From the NCBI RefSeq assembly GCF_004295685.1, contig NZ_AP019368.1, positions 3,332,501 to 3,396,500 on the forward strand: a DNA stretch of 64,000 nt, read 5' to 3'. Below, one piece after another: positions 30,430 through 39,682 of this stretch. The number at the start of each line of letters is the position of its first letter. Position 1 is the stretch's first letter. Under the pieces are notes generated by a model. The model saw nothing but the letters and a program-made list of their open reading frames with translations. It was not told the DNA's origin and did no database searches. This stretch comes from Fluviispira sanaruensis (GTDB lineage Bacteria; Bdellovibrionota_B; Oligoflexia; Silvanigrellales; Silvanigrellaceae). Made by a program: the position numbers and the translations under genes.

Positions 30430-32042
30430 AATATTACACTTTCTTTATATTCGCCAAAGACTTCTCTTAAAGTATTACAAATCTCACCAATACTTGCATA
30501 AGCGCGTACCGCAGACAAAATATGCGGCATTAAATTGTCAGTTCCTTGCGCTGCACCTTTTAATTTTATTAAGGCCTCTGTAACAGCTAAAGTATCTCTT
30601 TTACGTTTTATTTTTTTTAAACTTTCAATCTGAATTTTCTCTACTGTTTCCTCAACCCTAAGAAGTCCTTCTAGTTGTTTTTCTTCTACTACAAATTTAT
30701 TTACCCCAACTATCACGCGCTCAAGAGATTCGATATCTTGTTGATATTGATATGCAGATTTTTGAATAGAAGCTTGAACATATCCTTGTTCAATAGCCTG
30801 AACCATACCGCCAAGAGAATCTATTTTTTTGATAATATCAACGACTTCATTTTCAATTCGATCGGTTATAGCTTCTATATAATAACTTCCAGCCAAAGGA
30901 TCGACTGTTTCAGCCACGCCACTTTCATGTGCAATTATTTGCTGAGTTCTAAGCGCTATACGTGCAGATTCTTCAGTCGGCAAAGCCAATGCTTCATCTT
31001 TTGAGTTCGTATGTAAACTCTGAGTTCCACCCAAAACTGCTGCAAGGGCTTGAATAGTCACGCGGACAATATTATTTTCGGGTTGCTGAGCCGTTAATGT
31101 TGAACCTGCTGTTTGCGTATGGAAACGCAGCATAAGACTTTTGGGATTCTGAGCGCCAAAACGCTCTTTCATTATTTTTGCCCACACTCGACGCGCCGCT
31201 CTGAATTTCCCTACTTCTTCAAGAAGATCGGTATATGAATTAAAAAAGAAGGAAAGCCTTGGAGCGAATTCATCCACATTTAATCCTACTTTTACTGCAG
31301 CTTCTACATAAGCAATTCCATCTGCAAGGGTAAAGCCAACCTCTTCAGATGCTGTACTTCCTGCTTCACGAATATGATATCCACTGATTGATATAGTATT
31401 CCACAGAGGGACATGCTCCTTACAAAAAGCAAATATATCGGTGATAATACGCATAGAAGGTTGTGGAGGAAAAATATATGTACCACGCGCAATATATTCT
31501 TTTAATATATCATTTTGTATCGTGCCACGTAATTTAAGGCTACTTATTCCTTGTTTTTCAGCCACTGCAATATAAAGAGCCAATAAAACTGCTGCAGAAG
31601 AATTTATAGTCATAGAAGTTGATATTTTATCTAACGGAATGCCATTAAATAATATCTCCATATCTGCAAGCGTATCGATCGCAACTCCGACCTTACCAAC
31701 CTCTCCAGCCGCTTCATCACTGTCCGAGTCATAACCAATTTGTGTGGGTAAATCGAAGGCGACACTCAAACCCGTTTGTCCTTGAGCTAATAAATATTTA
31801 TATCTTTTATTACTTTCTTCCGCACTCGCAAATCCAGCGTACTGGCGCATTGTCCATAAGCTGCTGCGGTACATTCCAGAGTGCACACCACGTGTAAAAG
31901 GGAACTCTCCAGGAAAATTAATTTTGCTTAAATATTCGCTGTCTGTCATAGCATTACTAGGAAAATAAAGTTCATCAACTACAGATCGAGATGCTGTCAC
32001 AAACTCTTTTTTCCGTTTTAAATCGCTTTTAGTAGATGACAT
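30426..32042 (-). CDS. Methylmalonyl-CoA mutase-type large subunit, no B12 domain
   Basis: The protein has the TIM-barrel substrate-binding domain of acyl-CoA mutases: [78 protein letters not shown] and [19 protein letters not shown]. At 538 residues it ends before the roughly 130-residue cobalamin-binding domain found in single-chain enzymes, so a separate small subunit is expected elsewhere. It probably rearranges methylmalonyl-CoA or a related branched acyl-CoA. It sits 23 bases after a lipoprotein gene and overlaps dCMP deaminase. Which acyl-CoA it uses is not certain. Confidence 0.93.
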   Translation of the reverse strand: MSSTKSDLKRKKEFVTASRSVVDELYFPSNAMTDSEYLSKINFPGEFPFTRGVHSGMYRSSLWTMRQYAGFASAEESNKRYKYLLAQGQTGLSVAFDLPTQIGYDSDSDEAAGEVGKVGVAIDTLADMEILFNGIPLDKISTSMTINSSAAVLLALYIAVAEKQGISSLKLRGTIQNDILKEYIARGTYIFPPQPSMRIITDIFAFCKEHVPLWNTISISGYHIREAGSTASEEVGFTLADGIAYVEAAVKVGLNVDEFAPRLSFFFNSYTDLLEEVGKFRAARRVWAKIMKERFGAQNPKSLMLRFHTQTAGSTLTAQQPENNIVRVTIQALAAVLGGTQSLHTNSKDEALALPTEESARIALRTQQIIAHESGVAETVDPLAGSYYIEAITDRIENEVVDIIKKIDSLGGMVQAIEQGYVQASIQKSAYQYQQDIESLERVIVGVNKFVVEEKQLEGLLRVEETVEKIQIESLKKIKRKRDTLAVTEALIKLKGAAQGTDNLMPHILSAVRAYASIGEICNTLREVFGEYKESVIL

Positions 32043-32065
32043 TTATTTTTTCCTTCTACTGCATT

Positions 32066-32851
32066 TTATTTTTTCTTTATCTTTTTATCGACTACTCTTC
32101 CTGGGAAATCATCCCAGAAATTATTTGTAAAAACTCCATTTATTAGGTCTGACCAATACGGGAAATATTTTTTCTCAGGAGGGTTTTGCAATGTTAAATT
32201 GCCATCTTTTCCCCATACAAGTTTTGCATTGTTTGTATCAACTAATAATACAGAAAATCCACCCGTTATAGAATAAATACCATCAACGAAATGCGATTCA
32301 ATTTGGTTAATAACCAAAATAAGTGCTGTATCTGCATTCATAACACGAGCAGTTAATGTATTTAAATTGTCAATCCAAGTAGGTTCAGTCGCAAGACAAT
32401 AAGAATAAAATTCAAGAAAATTGCGCCTTGATAAACATGAAGAAGTTATAAGAGTACGAACAGAAGAATCGCGCGATGAAAATCTATTTGCAACATTCTT
32501 CATTGTTTCATTTAATTTGAGAAGAACGTTTGAATTGCTTTTTAATAATGCTTTTTGCACCACTTCAAATGGGTATCCATTTATATTTGGCTGTCCATCA
32601 AAAGAATCAATTACTTTTTTTTGCAATAAAGCAATTATATTTTCAGAAGATATAGTTGCGAGATCGATCGATATGGTTTTTGAAGGGTCAGGCAAAATAA
32701 AAAGAGGAACTGCGATGATAGAAGCCGGATTGACAGCCTCATATCCAGTTTGAATCCCAGAGGGAAGAGGCTTCGAAGTCTGGCATGATATAAAAAAAAT
32801 CGAGAATATTGCTATAAAAACAATCTTTATCAATATGCTATTTTGCAGCAT
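32066..32851 (-). CDS. Lipoprotein of unknown function
   Basis: The N terminus has a signal sequence with lipobox (IFSIFFISCQTS, lipidated cysteine near residue 23). The mature part of about 235 residues has no recognised motif but shows two Cys-containing turns (TSSCLSRRNF and YCLATEPTW) and a beta-rich end (GGFSVLLVDTNNAKLVWGKDG). The latter resembles LPS- or outer-membrane-associated lipoproteins that build ABC-type envelope complexes, but I cannot assign it. It starts an operon with the acyl-CoA mutase and dCMP deaminase; the link is probably positional only. Confidence 0.8.
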   Translation of the reverse strand: MLQNSILIKIVFIAIFSIFFISCQTSKPLPSGIQTGYEAVNPASIIAVPLFILPDPSKTISIDLATISSENIIALLQKKVIDSFDGQPNINGYPFEVVQKALLKSNSNVLLKLNETMKNVANRFSSRDSSVRTLITSSCLSRRNFLEFYSYCLATEPTWIDNLNTLTARVMNADTALILVINQIESHFVDGIYSITGGFSVLLVDTNNAKLVWGKDGNLTLQNPPEKKYFPYWSDLINGVFTNNFWDDFPGRVVDKKIKKK

Positions 32852-33004
32852 TTTATCTTCCTTAACAGCTCATAATCATCGTCAAGAGGTATCCAGTTTT
32901 TAATTATTTAGTTACCTTTGACAGAATACATTTTTTAAAACATTTGGAAAGTACAAAGCTGCCATCTCGAACCTGCAAAAGCAAGTTAAACATAAAATTT
33001 CACT

Positions 33005-34117
33005 TTAAAAATTGCGTATTTGTTTGACAGTTTCTGAAATGAGTTTGAACTCTGAGTTTTCATGATGTCTTAAAATATTCTCCATATTCTCATCCTGAAC
33101 TGCGTATAAATGATACAATGCATTTCTGATAAGTCCTTGATATTTTGCTCGAGTTGCAGCCGTCCCACCAAACCACTTTTCATATTCGAACGGAGTCATT
33201 AAAGCAATATTATGCATTGTTATATTTAAAAAATTTTTATTGAATTCTGAAAATTCTTTTAAAATACCAAAATCATTTGTAACTAAATTATAAGGACACA
33301 CGTCTTGACAAATATCACATCCATAAATCGTCTTGGCAAAATGTGCTAAATATTCCTTTGGCACAATATCTCTATGTTCTATTGTTAAATATGAAATACA
33401 TTTATTTGCATCTAAATAATAAGGCTTTGTTAGAGCACTCGTAGGACAAGCATCTAAACATTTTTGACAATCACCGCAATCTAAATTGGCTATTGGATTC
33501 AATTTGTTTTTTAAATTATTTTCGACAATTTCAGAGTAAGGCAAATCAATAAGAAGCGTTGCTATAAAAAAGAAACTCCCCATGCCAGGACGAATAAGCA
33601 TAGTATTTTTACCAATAAAGCCCAAATGAGCCTCTCTGGCATGAGCCCTATCGAAAAAAGGGATCGAGTCGATAACGGGTCGAAAAGCAAAATTTATATT
33701 TAAATGCTTCTGCAAAGCATGCGCAATTTTCTCTAAATTTTTTTTTAATACTTTATGATAATCTTTTCCGTATACATATTTAGAAATTAATTTTTCCCCA
33801 ATTAACGAATTTTTTTTAATTTTTATTGCTTTCGCGTTTGTTTTTCTATTTCTAACACGATGTCCTAATGAGTACGGAAAAAGAAAAATAAGAGCTGTTT
33901 TTGATTCTTGTAAAATAAACGAAGGATCTTTTCTTGCATCAATATTATTTTCTAAAAATTTCATCCCTGCATGAGAGTTTTCACTTATCCACTGTTCAAA
34001 AGCTCTTAAGTCTTTTTCAAAGATGCTTAAAAACTTTTTATCTTCAAAAGAAAACACACCTGAAACATGGGCATCACATTTTTTAAAAAGTTCAATTATA
34101 TCTGGTTTTATAATCAT
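33005..34117 (-). CDS. queG: Epoxyqueuosine reductase
   Basis: QueG carries out the last step of queuosine synthesis in tRNA, reducing epoxyqueuosine with cobalamin and two [4Fe-4S] clusters. Both ferredoxin-like cluster motifs are visible: CGDCQKCLDACPTSAL and GCDICQDVCPYN, plus CISYLTIEHRDIVP between them and the N-terminal GFIGKNTMLIRPGMGSFFF segment. The 370-residue length is typical. Its start overlaps the stop of the CDF gene (ATGA), and trmB lies one gene upstream, so this is a tRNA-modification operon with a metal transporter inserted. Confidence 0.95.
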   Translation of the reverse strand: MIIKPDIIELFKKCDAHVSGVFSFEDKKFLSIFEKDLRAFEQWISENSHAGMKFLENNIDARKDPSFILQESKTALIFLFPYSLGHRVRNRKTNAKAIKIKKNSLIGEKLISKYVYGKDYHKVLKKNLEKIAHALQKHLNINFAFRPVIDSIPFFDRAHAREAHLGFIGKNTMLIRPGMGSFFFIATLLIDLPYSEIVENNLKNKLNPIANLDCGDCQKCLDACPTSALTKPYYLDANKCISYLTIEHRDIVPKEYLAHFAKTIYGCDICQDVCPYNLVTNDFGILKEFSEFNKNFLNITMHNIALMTPFEYEKWFGGTAATRAKYQGLIRNALYHLYAVQDENMENILRHHENSEFKLISETVKQIRNF

Positions 34118-35037
34118 TTTTCTGGTCTTACGCTACTCGGATCAGCATGCACAATAACATCCCCTTCAAATTCTGAAGATAAAACATTTTCAATATTTTC
34201 GATTATAATATGAACTTCATTAAATAATAAATCCTCAGGTAAAGTAACATGGAAGTCGAAAAAATACCTATGTCCGCTCTTACGCGCACGGAAACGATGA
34301 ATATCTAAAATCCGCTCATCTGTACCTTTTACAATTTTTTTAGCTGTCTCTTTTATTTCTTCAGGAATATCATGATCCATGAGTTCATTAATGCTTGTTT
34401 TAACCAATCCGAAAGATCCATAAATAATATACATAGAAAATATCAATGCAATCACTGGGTCTAAAATAGTATATCCAGATACAGCTATTAGTATAAGCGC
34501 TAACGTTGAGGATATATTTGTCACGAAATCTACTTTATAATGCTCAGCATCTGCTATAAGAGCTGGGCTCTTCAATTTTAATCCATTTACTTTTAGCCAT
34601 TTTGTTACAAAAAGGCTGACAAAAGCTGCAATAATAAAAAATGCAATCTGCTTCCAATCTGAATGATTTACTTCAAGAGAAATTCCCGATAAAACATCAT
34701 AAATCTGCCTTACGCTTGAAACAACAATCGCAATTCCGCCACCAATTATGAGGCTGCCCTGGCCTAAAGCAGCAATACTTTCAGCACGACCATGGCCATA
34801 GGGATGATTGTGATCAGGATCAAGGCGAGCAAACTTAACAATTTTGCGATTCACCAAACTAACAACCATATCCATTGTACTATCAAGAGCTGATAATGCG
34901 ACAATCAATGAACCCGTCATAAAAAAAAGCGTGAGTTTACCTATAGCTAAAAATGCTGCACAAAATGCTGCAATTAAGGCTGCATTTTGTGCTGTTTTTG
35001 AATTGGAAAGACCATCTTTTGTTAATTTATGGAGCAT
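34114..35037 (-). CDS. Cation diffusion facilitator (FieF-like metal efflux)
   Basis: Six membrane segments are expected in the first 210 residues. The metal-site pattern is present: SALDSTMDMVVSLVNRK, DHNHPYGHGRAESIAALGQG and the later DAEHYKVDFVTN. A cytoplasmic C-terminal dimerisation domain (ILDIHRFRARKSGHRYFFDFHVTLP) follows. This family exports Fe2+, Zn2+ or similar ions using the proton gradient. The gene lies between trmB and queG, overlapping queG. Confidence 0.92.
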   Translation of the reverse strand: MLHKLTKDGLSNSKTAQNAALIAAFCAAFLAIGKLTLFFMTGSLIVALSALDSTMDMVVSLVNRKIVKFARLDPDHNHPYGHGRAESIAALGQGSLIIGGGIAIVVSSVRQIYDVLSGISLEVNHSDWKQIAFFIIAAFVSLFVTKWLKVNGLKLKSPALIADAEHYKVDFVTNISSTLALILIAVSGYTILDPVIALIFSMYIIYGSFGLVKTSINELMDHDIPEEIKETAKKIVKGTDERILDIHRFRARKSGHRYFFDFHVTLPEDLLFNEVHIIIENIENVLSSEFEGDVIVHADPSSVRPEK

Positions 35038-35048
35038 GAAAATTCTTT

Positions 35049-35750
35049 CTAATGTTTAAGAAAAACTCTTTGATAAAAAGGAACTCCTTTTGCAGTAAAA
35101 AGTTTTTGAAATGCTGTTTCGTAAGAATCACCCCTAATATTTCGTGGCTTTGCCAAAGGGGAAGAGTCATTTGCATCATCAGGCGTAAAACCTGAGCTTA
35201 AAACAAATTTCTGTGTTTCCAAAAAGTAGGGTTCATGATCTGTTTTAAACCAAAAAAATCCGCCAGGTACGAGCTTTGCATGTAATAACTTTATGAAATC
35301 AGATTTTAATAGCCTATTTTTTTCATGTCTATCTTTAGGCCATGGATCTGGGAAAAAAATACAAATACCAAGGAGAGAATTATCTGGCACGATTTCACTT
35401 AAAAAAGATTTTCCATCACATATAGCTATCCGCCCATTTTCGGAAGAATTTCTTTTGAGTTTACGTGCAGCTTTCACTACCCTCTTATAAGTAATATCTA
35501 AGCCTAAAATATTTTTATCTTTATTATTTTCGACAAGTTCAAGAACAGTTTTTCCCATATAACAACCAACTTCAATTACAATTGGTTTAGTCATATCGGT
35601 AAACAATGAGGCGTATTTTTCATGCAACTCATTTTGGGTTAAGAGAAAATCAGATAAACCGAGAGCTTCTTTTAAATAAGGATTTTCATGCCTATCAGGA
35701 GCTTTTTCCCCTTTACGCAAATTATCTATAATTGTTCCAACTTTTCTCAT
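35049..35750 (-). CDS. trmB: tRNA (guanine-N7-)-methyltransferase
   Basis: TrmB methylates G46 in the variable loop of tRNAs. The SAM-binding motif is PIVIEVGCYMGKTVLELVEN, and the family's catalytic region is FFPDPWPKDRHEKNRLL, with FKTDHEPYF after it. From ATG 35750 the protein is 233 residues (MRKVGTIIDNLRK...). Upstream in-frame ATGs at 35816 and 35849 would add an uncharged N terminus not typical of the family, although a weak ribosome site cannot exclude them. It leads the trmB-CDF-queG unit and is divergent from the OmpA-like gene. Confidence 0.9.
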   Translation of the reverse strand: MRKVGTIIDNLRKGEKAPDRHENPYLKEALGLSDFLLTQNELHEKYASLFTDMTKPIVIEVGCYMGKTVLELVENNKDKNILGLDITYKRVVKAARKLKRNSSENGRIAICDGKSFLSEIVPDNSLLGICIFFPDPWPKDRHEKNRLLKSDFIKLLHAKLVPGGFFWFKTDHEPYFLETQKFVLSSGFTPDDANDSSPLAKPRNIRGDSYETAFQKLFTAKGVPFYQRVFLKH

Positions 35751-35875
35751 CTGCAAAAATCTTCCGTATAAAATCTTAAAGTCTTGACAAATTAAAAAAT
35801 TTGCCCACTGGTTCATGCGCAGGTTGCCGAAAAGATGGCAATGGATCAAGTCTAAAATGAGCTATTAGGAAAATT

Positions 35876-36781
35876 ATGAAACGAAACTTGATTTTTAAAT
35901 CACTCATTCATTATGCTAAACCAATGGGAGCATTTTTAGTCTGTTTATCCCTCACAAACGTATGTTCAGCATTGTCTCTCATAAGCTATTTTTATCAAAC
36001 TTCCTACCCAAATGAAGAATGCACGCCTGCTTCACTTGATCCACAAACTCTTAAGTTAACTTACTCAGAACGGTCAAATATGAAAAATGAATTTAAGGTC
36101 GGCTGGGACTTATATACAAATAAAAATTTAGCATTTTACCAAAAACCTTCAATTGGTGGTGAAGTGCAAATTGCTCGATGTCTACCTCCAGGGAGATGGG
36201 TCTATTTAGGACGAGGAAATGTAGAAAATGTAAATGGCAATACAGTTGAAGCAACAATTAAAGGAATCGATATGATTCAAGGTTCTTCTGTAAAGTTTCC
36301 TAAGAAATTTATTGAAACCGGAAATTTTTATTGGCGCCCAATGGCGGGGGACAGTGTTTTTCCGGTTGAAAAATCAGTTTCGAGAAAAATTTCAATAAGT
36401 CCTAAAATTGAAATAGCTTATGAAGATATTTTTGTATATTTAGGAAGCGGTGAGTATTCTTACGATATTACTCCTGAAGGAGAAGAATTTCTCAATAATA
36501 AATTTAATCATTTTAAAAAAATAAATGGAAGACTAGAAATAGATGGTTTTTATATTGCAGCAGGTAAAAGCGAAGATTTAAGATTAGAATCGTTGATGCG
36601 AGCCCAAGCTGTTGGAAATTATTTTATAAGAAAATTTAAACTTAATCCTGATCAAATTGTGACAATCGGGTATGGAAATGACTGGCTTCAGTCTGGTATG
36701 CAACCGGTAAAAGCTTGGCCAAATCGGAATTTAATGCGTGGGATCATTTTGAAAATATTACCTGAAAGTGCTGATTATTAA
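35876..36781 (+). CDS. OmpA-family periplasmic/outer-membrane protein
   Basis: The protein has an N-terminal export signal (HYAKPMGAFLVCLSLTNVCS, cleavage near SALS). The C-terminal part is an OmpA-like peptidoglycan-binding domain: LEIDGFYIAAGKSEDLRLESLMRAQAVGNYFIRKFKLNPDQIVTIGYG and WPNRNLMRGIILKIL. The middle (residues about 60-170) has no recognisable family. The first helix of the OmpA domain and its NR turn are conserved, but the usual D-x-x-G sequence is altered. The likely role is tethering to peptidoglycan. Confidence 0.8.
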   Translation: MKRNLIFKSLIHYAKPMGAFLVCLSLTNVCSALSLISYFYQTSYPNEECTPASLDPQTLKLTYSERSNMKNEFKVGWDLYTNKNLAFYQKPSIGGEVQIARCLPPGRWVYLGRGNVENVNGNTVEATIKGIDMIQGSSVKFPKKFIETGNFYWRPMAGDSVFPVEKSVSRKISISPKIEIAYEDIFVYLGSGEYSYDITPEGEEFLNNKFNHFKKINGRLEIDGFYIAAGKSEDLRLESLMRAQAVGNYFIRKFKLNPDQIVTIGYGNDWLQSGMQPVKAWPNRNLMRGIILKILPESADY

Positions 36782-36961
36782 TAAATTATGCCGCCAAACC
36801 TCAATTTAAATAATAAAAAAATATAAACCCAAATTTTTAAAAGCGATACTTGCAAAATATTTTTAGGCAATGTAAAAACTAGCAAATATTAAATTAGAAG
36901 CAACAGAAAAATAAATTTTTATATTTCTGTTTCAATAAAATAGCATAAATGGAGGTATATA

Positions 36962-37804
36962 GTGCCGATTAATTTAGAAATTATATCTGGTTCCGATGTA
37001 TTCAATACTGAAGTTTTGCCTTTTGGCTATGAAGAACACTTTATAACTCCCGAAGAAAGAGAAATGTTTAATATAGGAAAAGATTCACAGCTTAAGAGCG
37101 CAGTTGAAAATCATTTTGGAGAAAGACCTGAAGATGTTCACTTATTACCTGAGGATTACCCTTGGGGCAAAATATATAATGATTACAATTGGTCACCAGT
37201 TAAAGCGAGTTACTATGTTGCAGATATATCTATTTTAGATGTTCAGCAAGAAAAAGTGATCATCAGTCAAAAAGAATTTGAAAATAAAAGTTCAATTGCT
37301 GCCACATATAATGCCTCAATAACTGAATCTGTTGCCAACACAATTGAAAGCTCTTGGAACAGTTCAAATAAACTTTCTGGTGGCTTCAATATTAAAGGGA
37401 AATTCTCAGTTTTAGCAGTAGAAACAGAAGCAACGACCTCAATTGGCTTTGAACACACTTGGGGGAAAGGGGGAACAACCCGCCATATGACGACTGTTGG
37501 AACAACGACAGGATTATCCGTTACTCTAAAGCCAAAGGAGGCCGTGATTGCTGAGCTTACAGCTACACGAGGGAGATTAAAAGTTGAAATAAATTATAAT
37601 GTTCTATTATCAGGAAGTATTTTAGCAAATTACTATCCACCTTACAAAGATCATCATTTTTGGTTTTTGCCTATTCGAAAAGTCCTTGATAAGAAAAGCA
37701 CTAAAAAAGTTACAGAAAATATTTTAATAAATTACTATTCAAATACAAAAGTAGTATTAAGAGACAAAAAAAGTTCAAAAATCATAAAAAGCATGAATAT
37801 TTAG
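36962..37804 (+). CDS. Aerolysin/spherulin-2A-like pore-forming-fold protein
   Basis: A GTG start lies seven bases after GGAGG. There is no signal peptide. Residues about 75-215 resemble the ETX/MTX2-aerolysin and spherulin-2A pore-forming module: YYVADISILDVQQE, a long Ser/Thr-rich stretch (SSIAATYNASITESVANTIE, SSNKLSGGFNIKG), then GFEHTWGKGGTTRHMTTVGTTTGLSVTLKPKEAVIAELTATRGRL and the KDHHFWFL end. Alternating polar and hydrophobic residues fit a membrane-inserting beta hairpin. The N-terminal 75 residues may be a receptor or regulatory part. The host or target is unknown, and the resemblance is by pattern, not by alignment. Confidence 0.65.
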   Translation: MPINLEIISGSDVFNTEVLPFGYEEHFITPEEREMFNIGKDSQLKSAVENHFGERPEDVHLLPEDYPWGKIYNDYNWSPVKASYYVADISILDVQQEKVIISQKEFENKSSIAATYNASITESVANTIESSWNSSNKLSGGFNIKGKFSVLAVETEATTSIGFEHTWGKGGTTRHMTTVGTTTGLSVTLKPKEAVIAELTATRGRLKVEINYNVLLSGSILANYYPPYKDHHFWFLPIRKVLDKKSTKKVTENILINYYSNTKVVLRDKKSSKIIKSMNI

Positions 37805-37851
37805 TGGAAAATCTTGCTTAACAAAAAATTATATAATAATAAAACAAAAAA

Positions 37852-38730
37852 TCATCTTAATTTTTTTAATACTTCAGCAGCATTTATTTCTTCGCCTTCT
37901 GGAATTCCAAGTTTTTGTTTTACGGTAAGCTCTTCTATTCCGCCTTTAGTATCTGCTTTTCTTTGAATTTCTAGAGTTAAATCTTTTATTTTAAATAGAT
38001 GACAATCTTCGATAAAGTAATAGCTTTCATGAAAAGTAACAACTTTACGATTCAAGGAACCACATAATTTTTGCGGTGACGGCAGATTTCTTTTAATTAT
38101 TTCTTCACTCTCATTCACAATTAAATTTGTTTTTTCAACCACTATTGCATTGCCTATGGGGAACTCACCAAGAATCTGAGGAGCTAAAGTGTAAATAGGA
38201 CGACTTTTTTCACTAAATTTTAAAACATCACTATATTTTGAAAACGGTCTTCTCTTACAATTATCAATATAATAGTATATTATACTATCTGATGTTAGAA
38301 TACTTTTATCATAATTCTGGCATAAATATTTAAAATTAATTGTATTCTTTTTTTCAAAATCGTTGTAATAATCATCATAAGTATAATTCTCGCCAATTGG
38401 AATAAGAGAAAAAACTTCACTCGAAAGATTCACAATATGTTTTTTTCTTATTTGAACAAATTTATTTACGATTTCTGAATTTTTGACGGGTCTTAATTTA
38501 CAATCATTCAAGTAATAAATTCGATCTATATAAGAAACAATCCTATTTCGCAATTCTGCACAAGCCACGATTTTTGATTTAATTGAATCCATCATAATTT
38601 CATCATCACCCAAAGTAACGAGTGATTTATGATTTTGCTCTTCTGCAGCTATAACTTTTTTGCTGGAAAATAAAATAAAACAAATAGCAAGCAAGAAAAA
38701 TAGGAAAAATCTTTTAAAAATAATATTCAT
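37852..38730 (-). CDS. Secreted protein with three cysteine-pair repeats
   Basis: A signal peptide (MNIIFKRFFLFFLLAICFIL, cleavage near VIAA-EEQ) is followed by three repeats of about 80 residues. Each has a cysteine pair about 20 residues apart (Cys57-Cys77, Cys137-Cys158, Cys223-Cys243) around a YxxxxYY-like core (YIDRIYYLNDC, IIYYYIDNC, ESYYFIEDC), then a hydrophobic linker ending PIGE, PIGN or IPEGEE. I recognise no family. The pattern suggests three small disulfide-bonded modules in the periplasm or outside the cell. Confidence 0.75.
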   Translation of the reverse strand: MNIIFKRFFLFFLLAICFILFSSKKVIAAEEQNHKSLVTLGDDEIMMDSIKSKIVACAELRNRIVSYIDRIYYLNDCKLRPVKNSEIVNKFVQIRKKHIVNLSSEVFSLIPIGENYTYDDYYNDFEKKNTINFKYLCQNYDKSILTSDSIIYYYIDNCKRRPFSKYSDVLKFSEKSRPIYTLAPQILGEFPIGNAIVVEKTNLIVNESEEIIKRNLPSPQKLCGSLNRKVVTFHESYYFIEDCHLFKIKDLTLEIQRKADTKGGIEELTVKQKLGIPEGEEINAAEVLKKLR

Positions 38731-38864
38731 TATAATCTCTTAACCCGATCCTAGTTTAAGTTATGAAATAAAATTATAAGCTTCTAAACACTTACTCAAC
38801 AATTGCAAATTATACAATAATATCCTAACCTATAAAACTGTCAGGCAAAAGTTAAGGAGGCTGA

Positions 38865-39656
38865 GTGCAATCAACAAAAATTGTGACACTAAATGACATA
38901 AATGTCTCTTTTATAAAAAATAAACCTGTCCTACAAAACTTAGATCTCGAAATATTTAAAGGCGAATCTTTAACTATCCTAGGTCCTGGGGGCTCAGGTA
39001 AAAGCACACTTCTTAAGATTATATTAGGAATCATTGAACCGCAATCAGGAACGCTCAATGTATTTGGCAAAAATATAAACTCATTACTGCACAAAGAGCG
39101 TTCAGAAATCTTAAAAAAAATTGGCATTGCCTTTCAACAGGGCGCTCTTTTTGATTTTATGACTGTGAGTGAAAACATAGATTTTGCTATGGAAAACATG
39201 ACTCAATTCACCCAAAAAGAACGGGAAGAAAGAATTCCAAATTTCTTAGCTCAAGTTAATCTCACCCACGCAGCAGACAAACTCCCAAGTGAGCTTTCCG
39301 GCGGGATGCGTAGAAGAGTTGGCTTTATACGGGCTCTTATCACCAATCCAGAACTTGCTCTCTTAGATGAACCCACTGCAGGTCTTGATCCTGTTACGAC
39401 AACAATAGTAATAGACATCATACACCGCATTGGACGGCAAATCGGTACCACCATGGTTTGCGTGACCTCAAATATTGATGTGGCATTTCGATTTGCAAAA
39501 AAAGTTGCTATCTTAAAAGATGGAAAAATAATTGGGGTTGGTACAAAAGCAGATCTTTTGAATTTAAATAATGAATGGATTACAAATTTTCTTACAATAC
39601 GTGAAAATAAATTCCATACTGATGAAGAAATAGATATGAACGAGTCTTCAGTATGA
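38865..39656 (+). CDS. ABC transporter ATP-binding protein (MlaF-like)
   Basis: The protein has Walker A (GPGGSGKST), a signature (LSGGMRRRV) and Walker B (ALLDEPTAGLDPVT) in a single ATPase domain. The sequence around GALFDFMTVSENIDF and the LSGGMRRRVGFIRAL form point to the MlaF/Mkl group that powers lipid transport across the envelope. A GTG start follows AAGGAGG. No MlaE-type permease or MCE protein is next to it, so the partners are elsewhere or the gene is orphaned. The C-terminal extension (ENKFHTDEEIDMNESS) is acidic. The next gene is 26 bases on. Confidence 0.85.
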   Translation: MQSTKIVTLNDINVSFIKNKPVLQNLDLEIFKGESLTILGPGGSGKSTLLKIILGIIEPQSGTLNVFGKNINSLLHKERSEILKKIGIAFQQGALFDFMTVSENIDFAMENMTQFTQKEREERIPNFLAQVNLTHAADKLPSELSGGMRRRVGFIRALITNPELALLDEPTAGLDPVTTTIVIDIIHRIGRQIGTTMVCVTSNIDVAFRFAKKVAILKDGKIIGVGTKADLLNLNNEWITNFLTIRENKFHTDEEIDMNESSV

Positions 39657-39682
39657 GTAACAATATATAAAAAGAAGACAAT

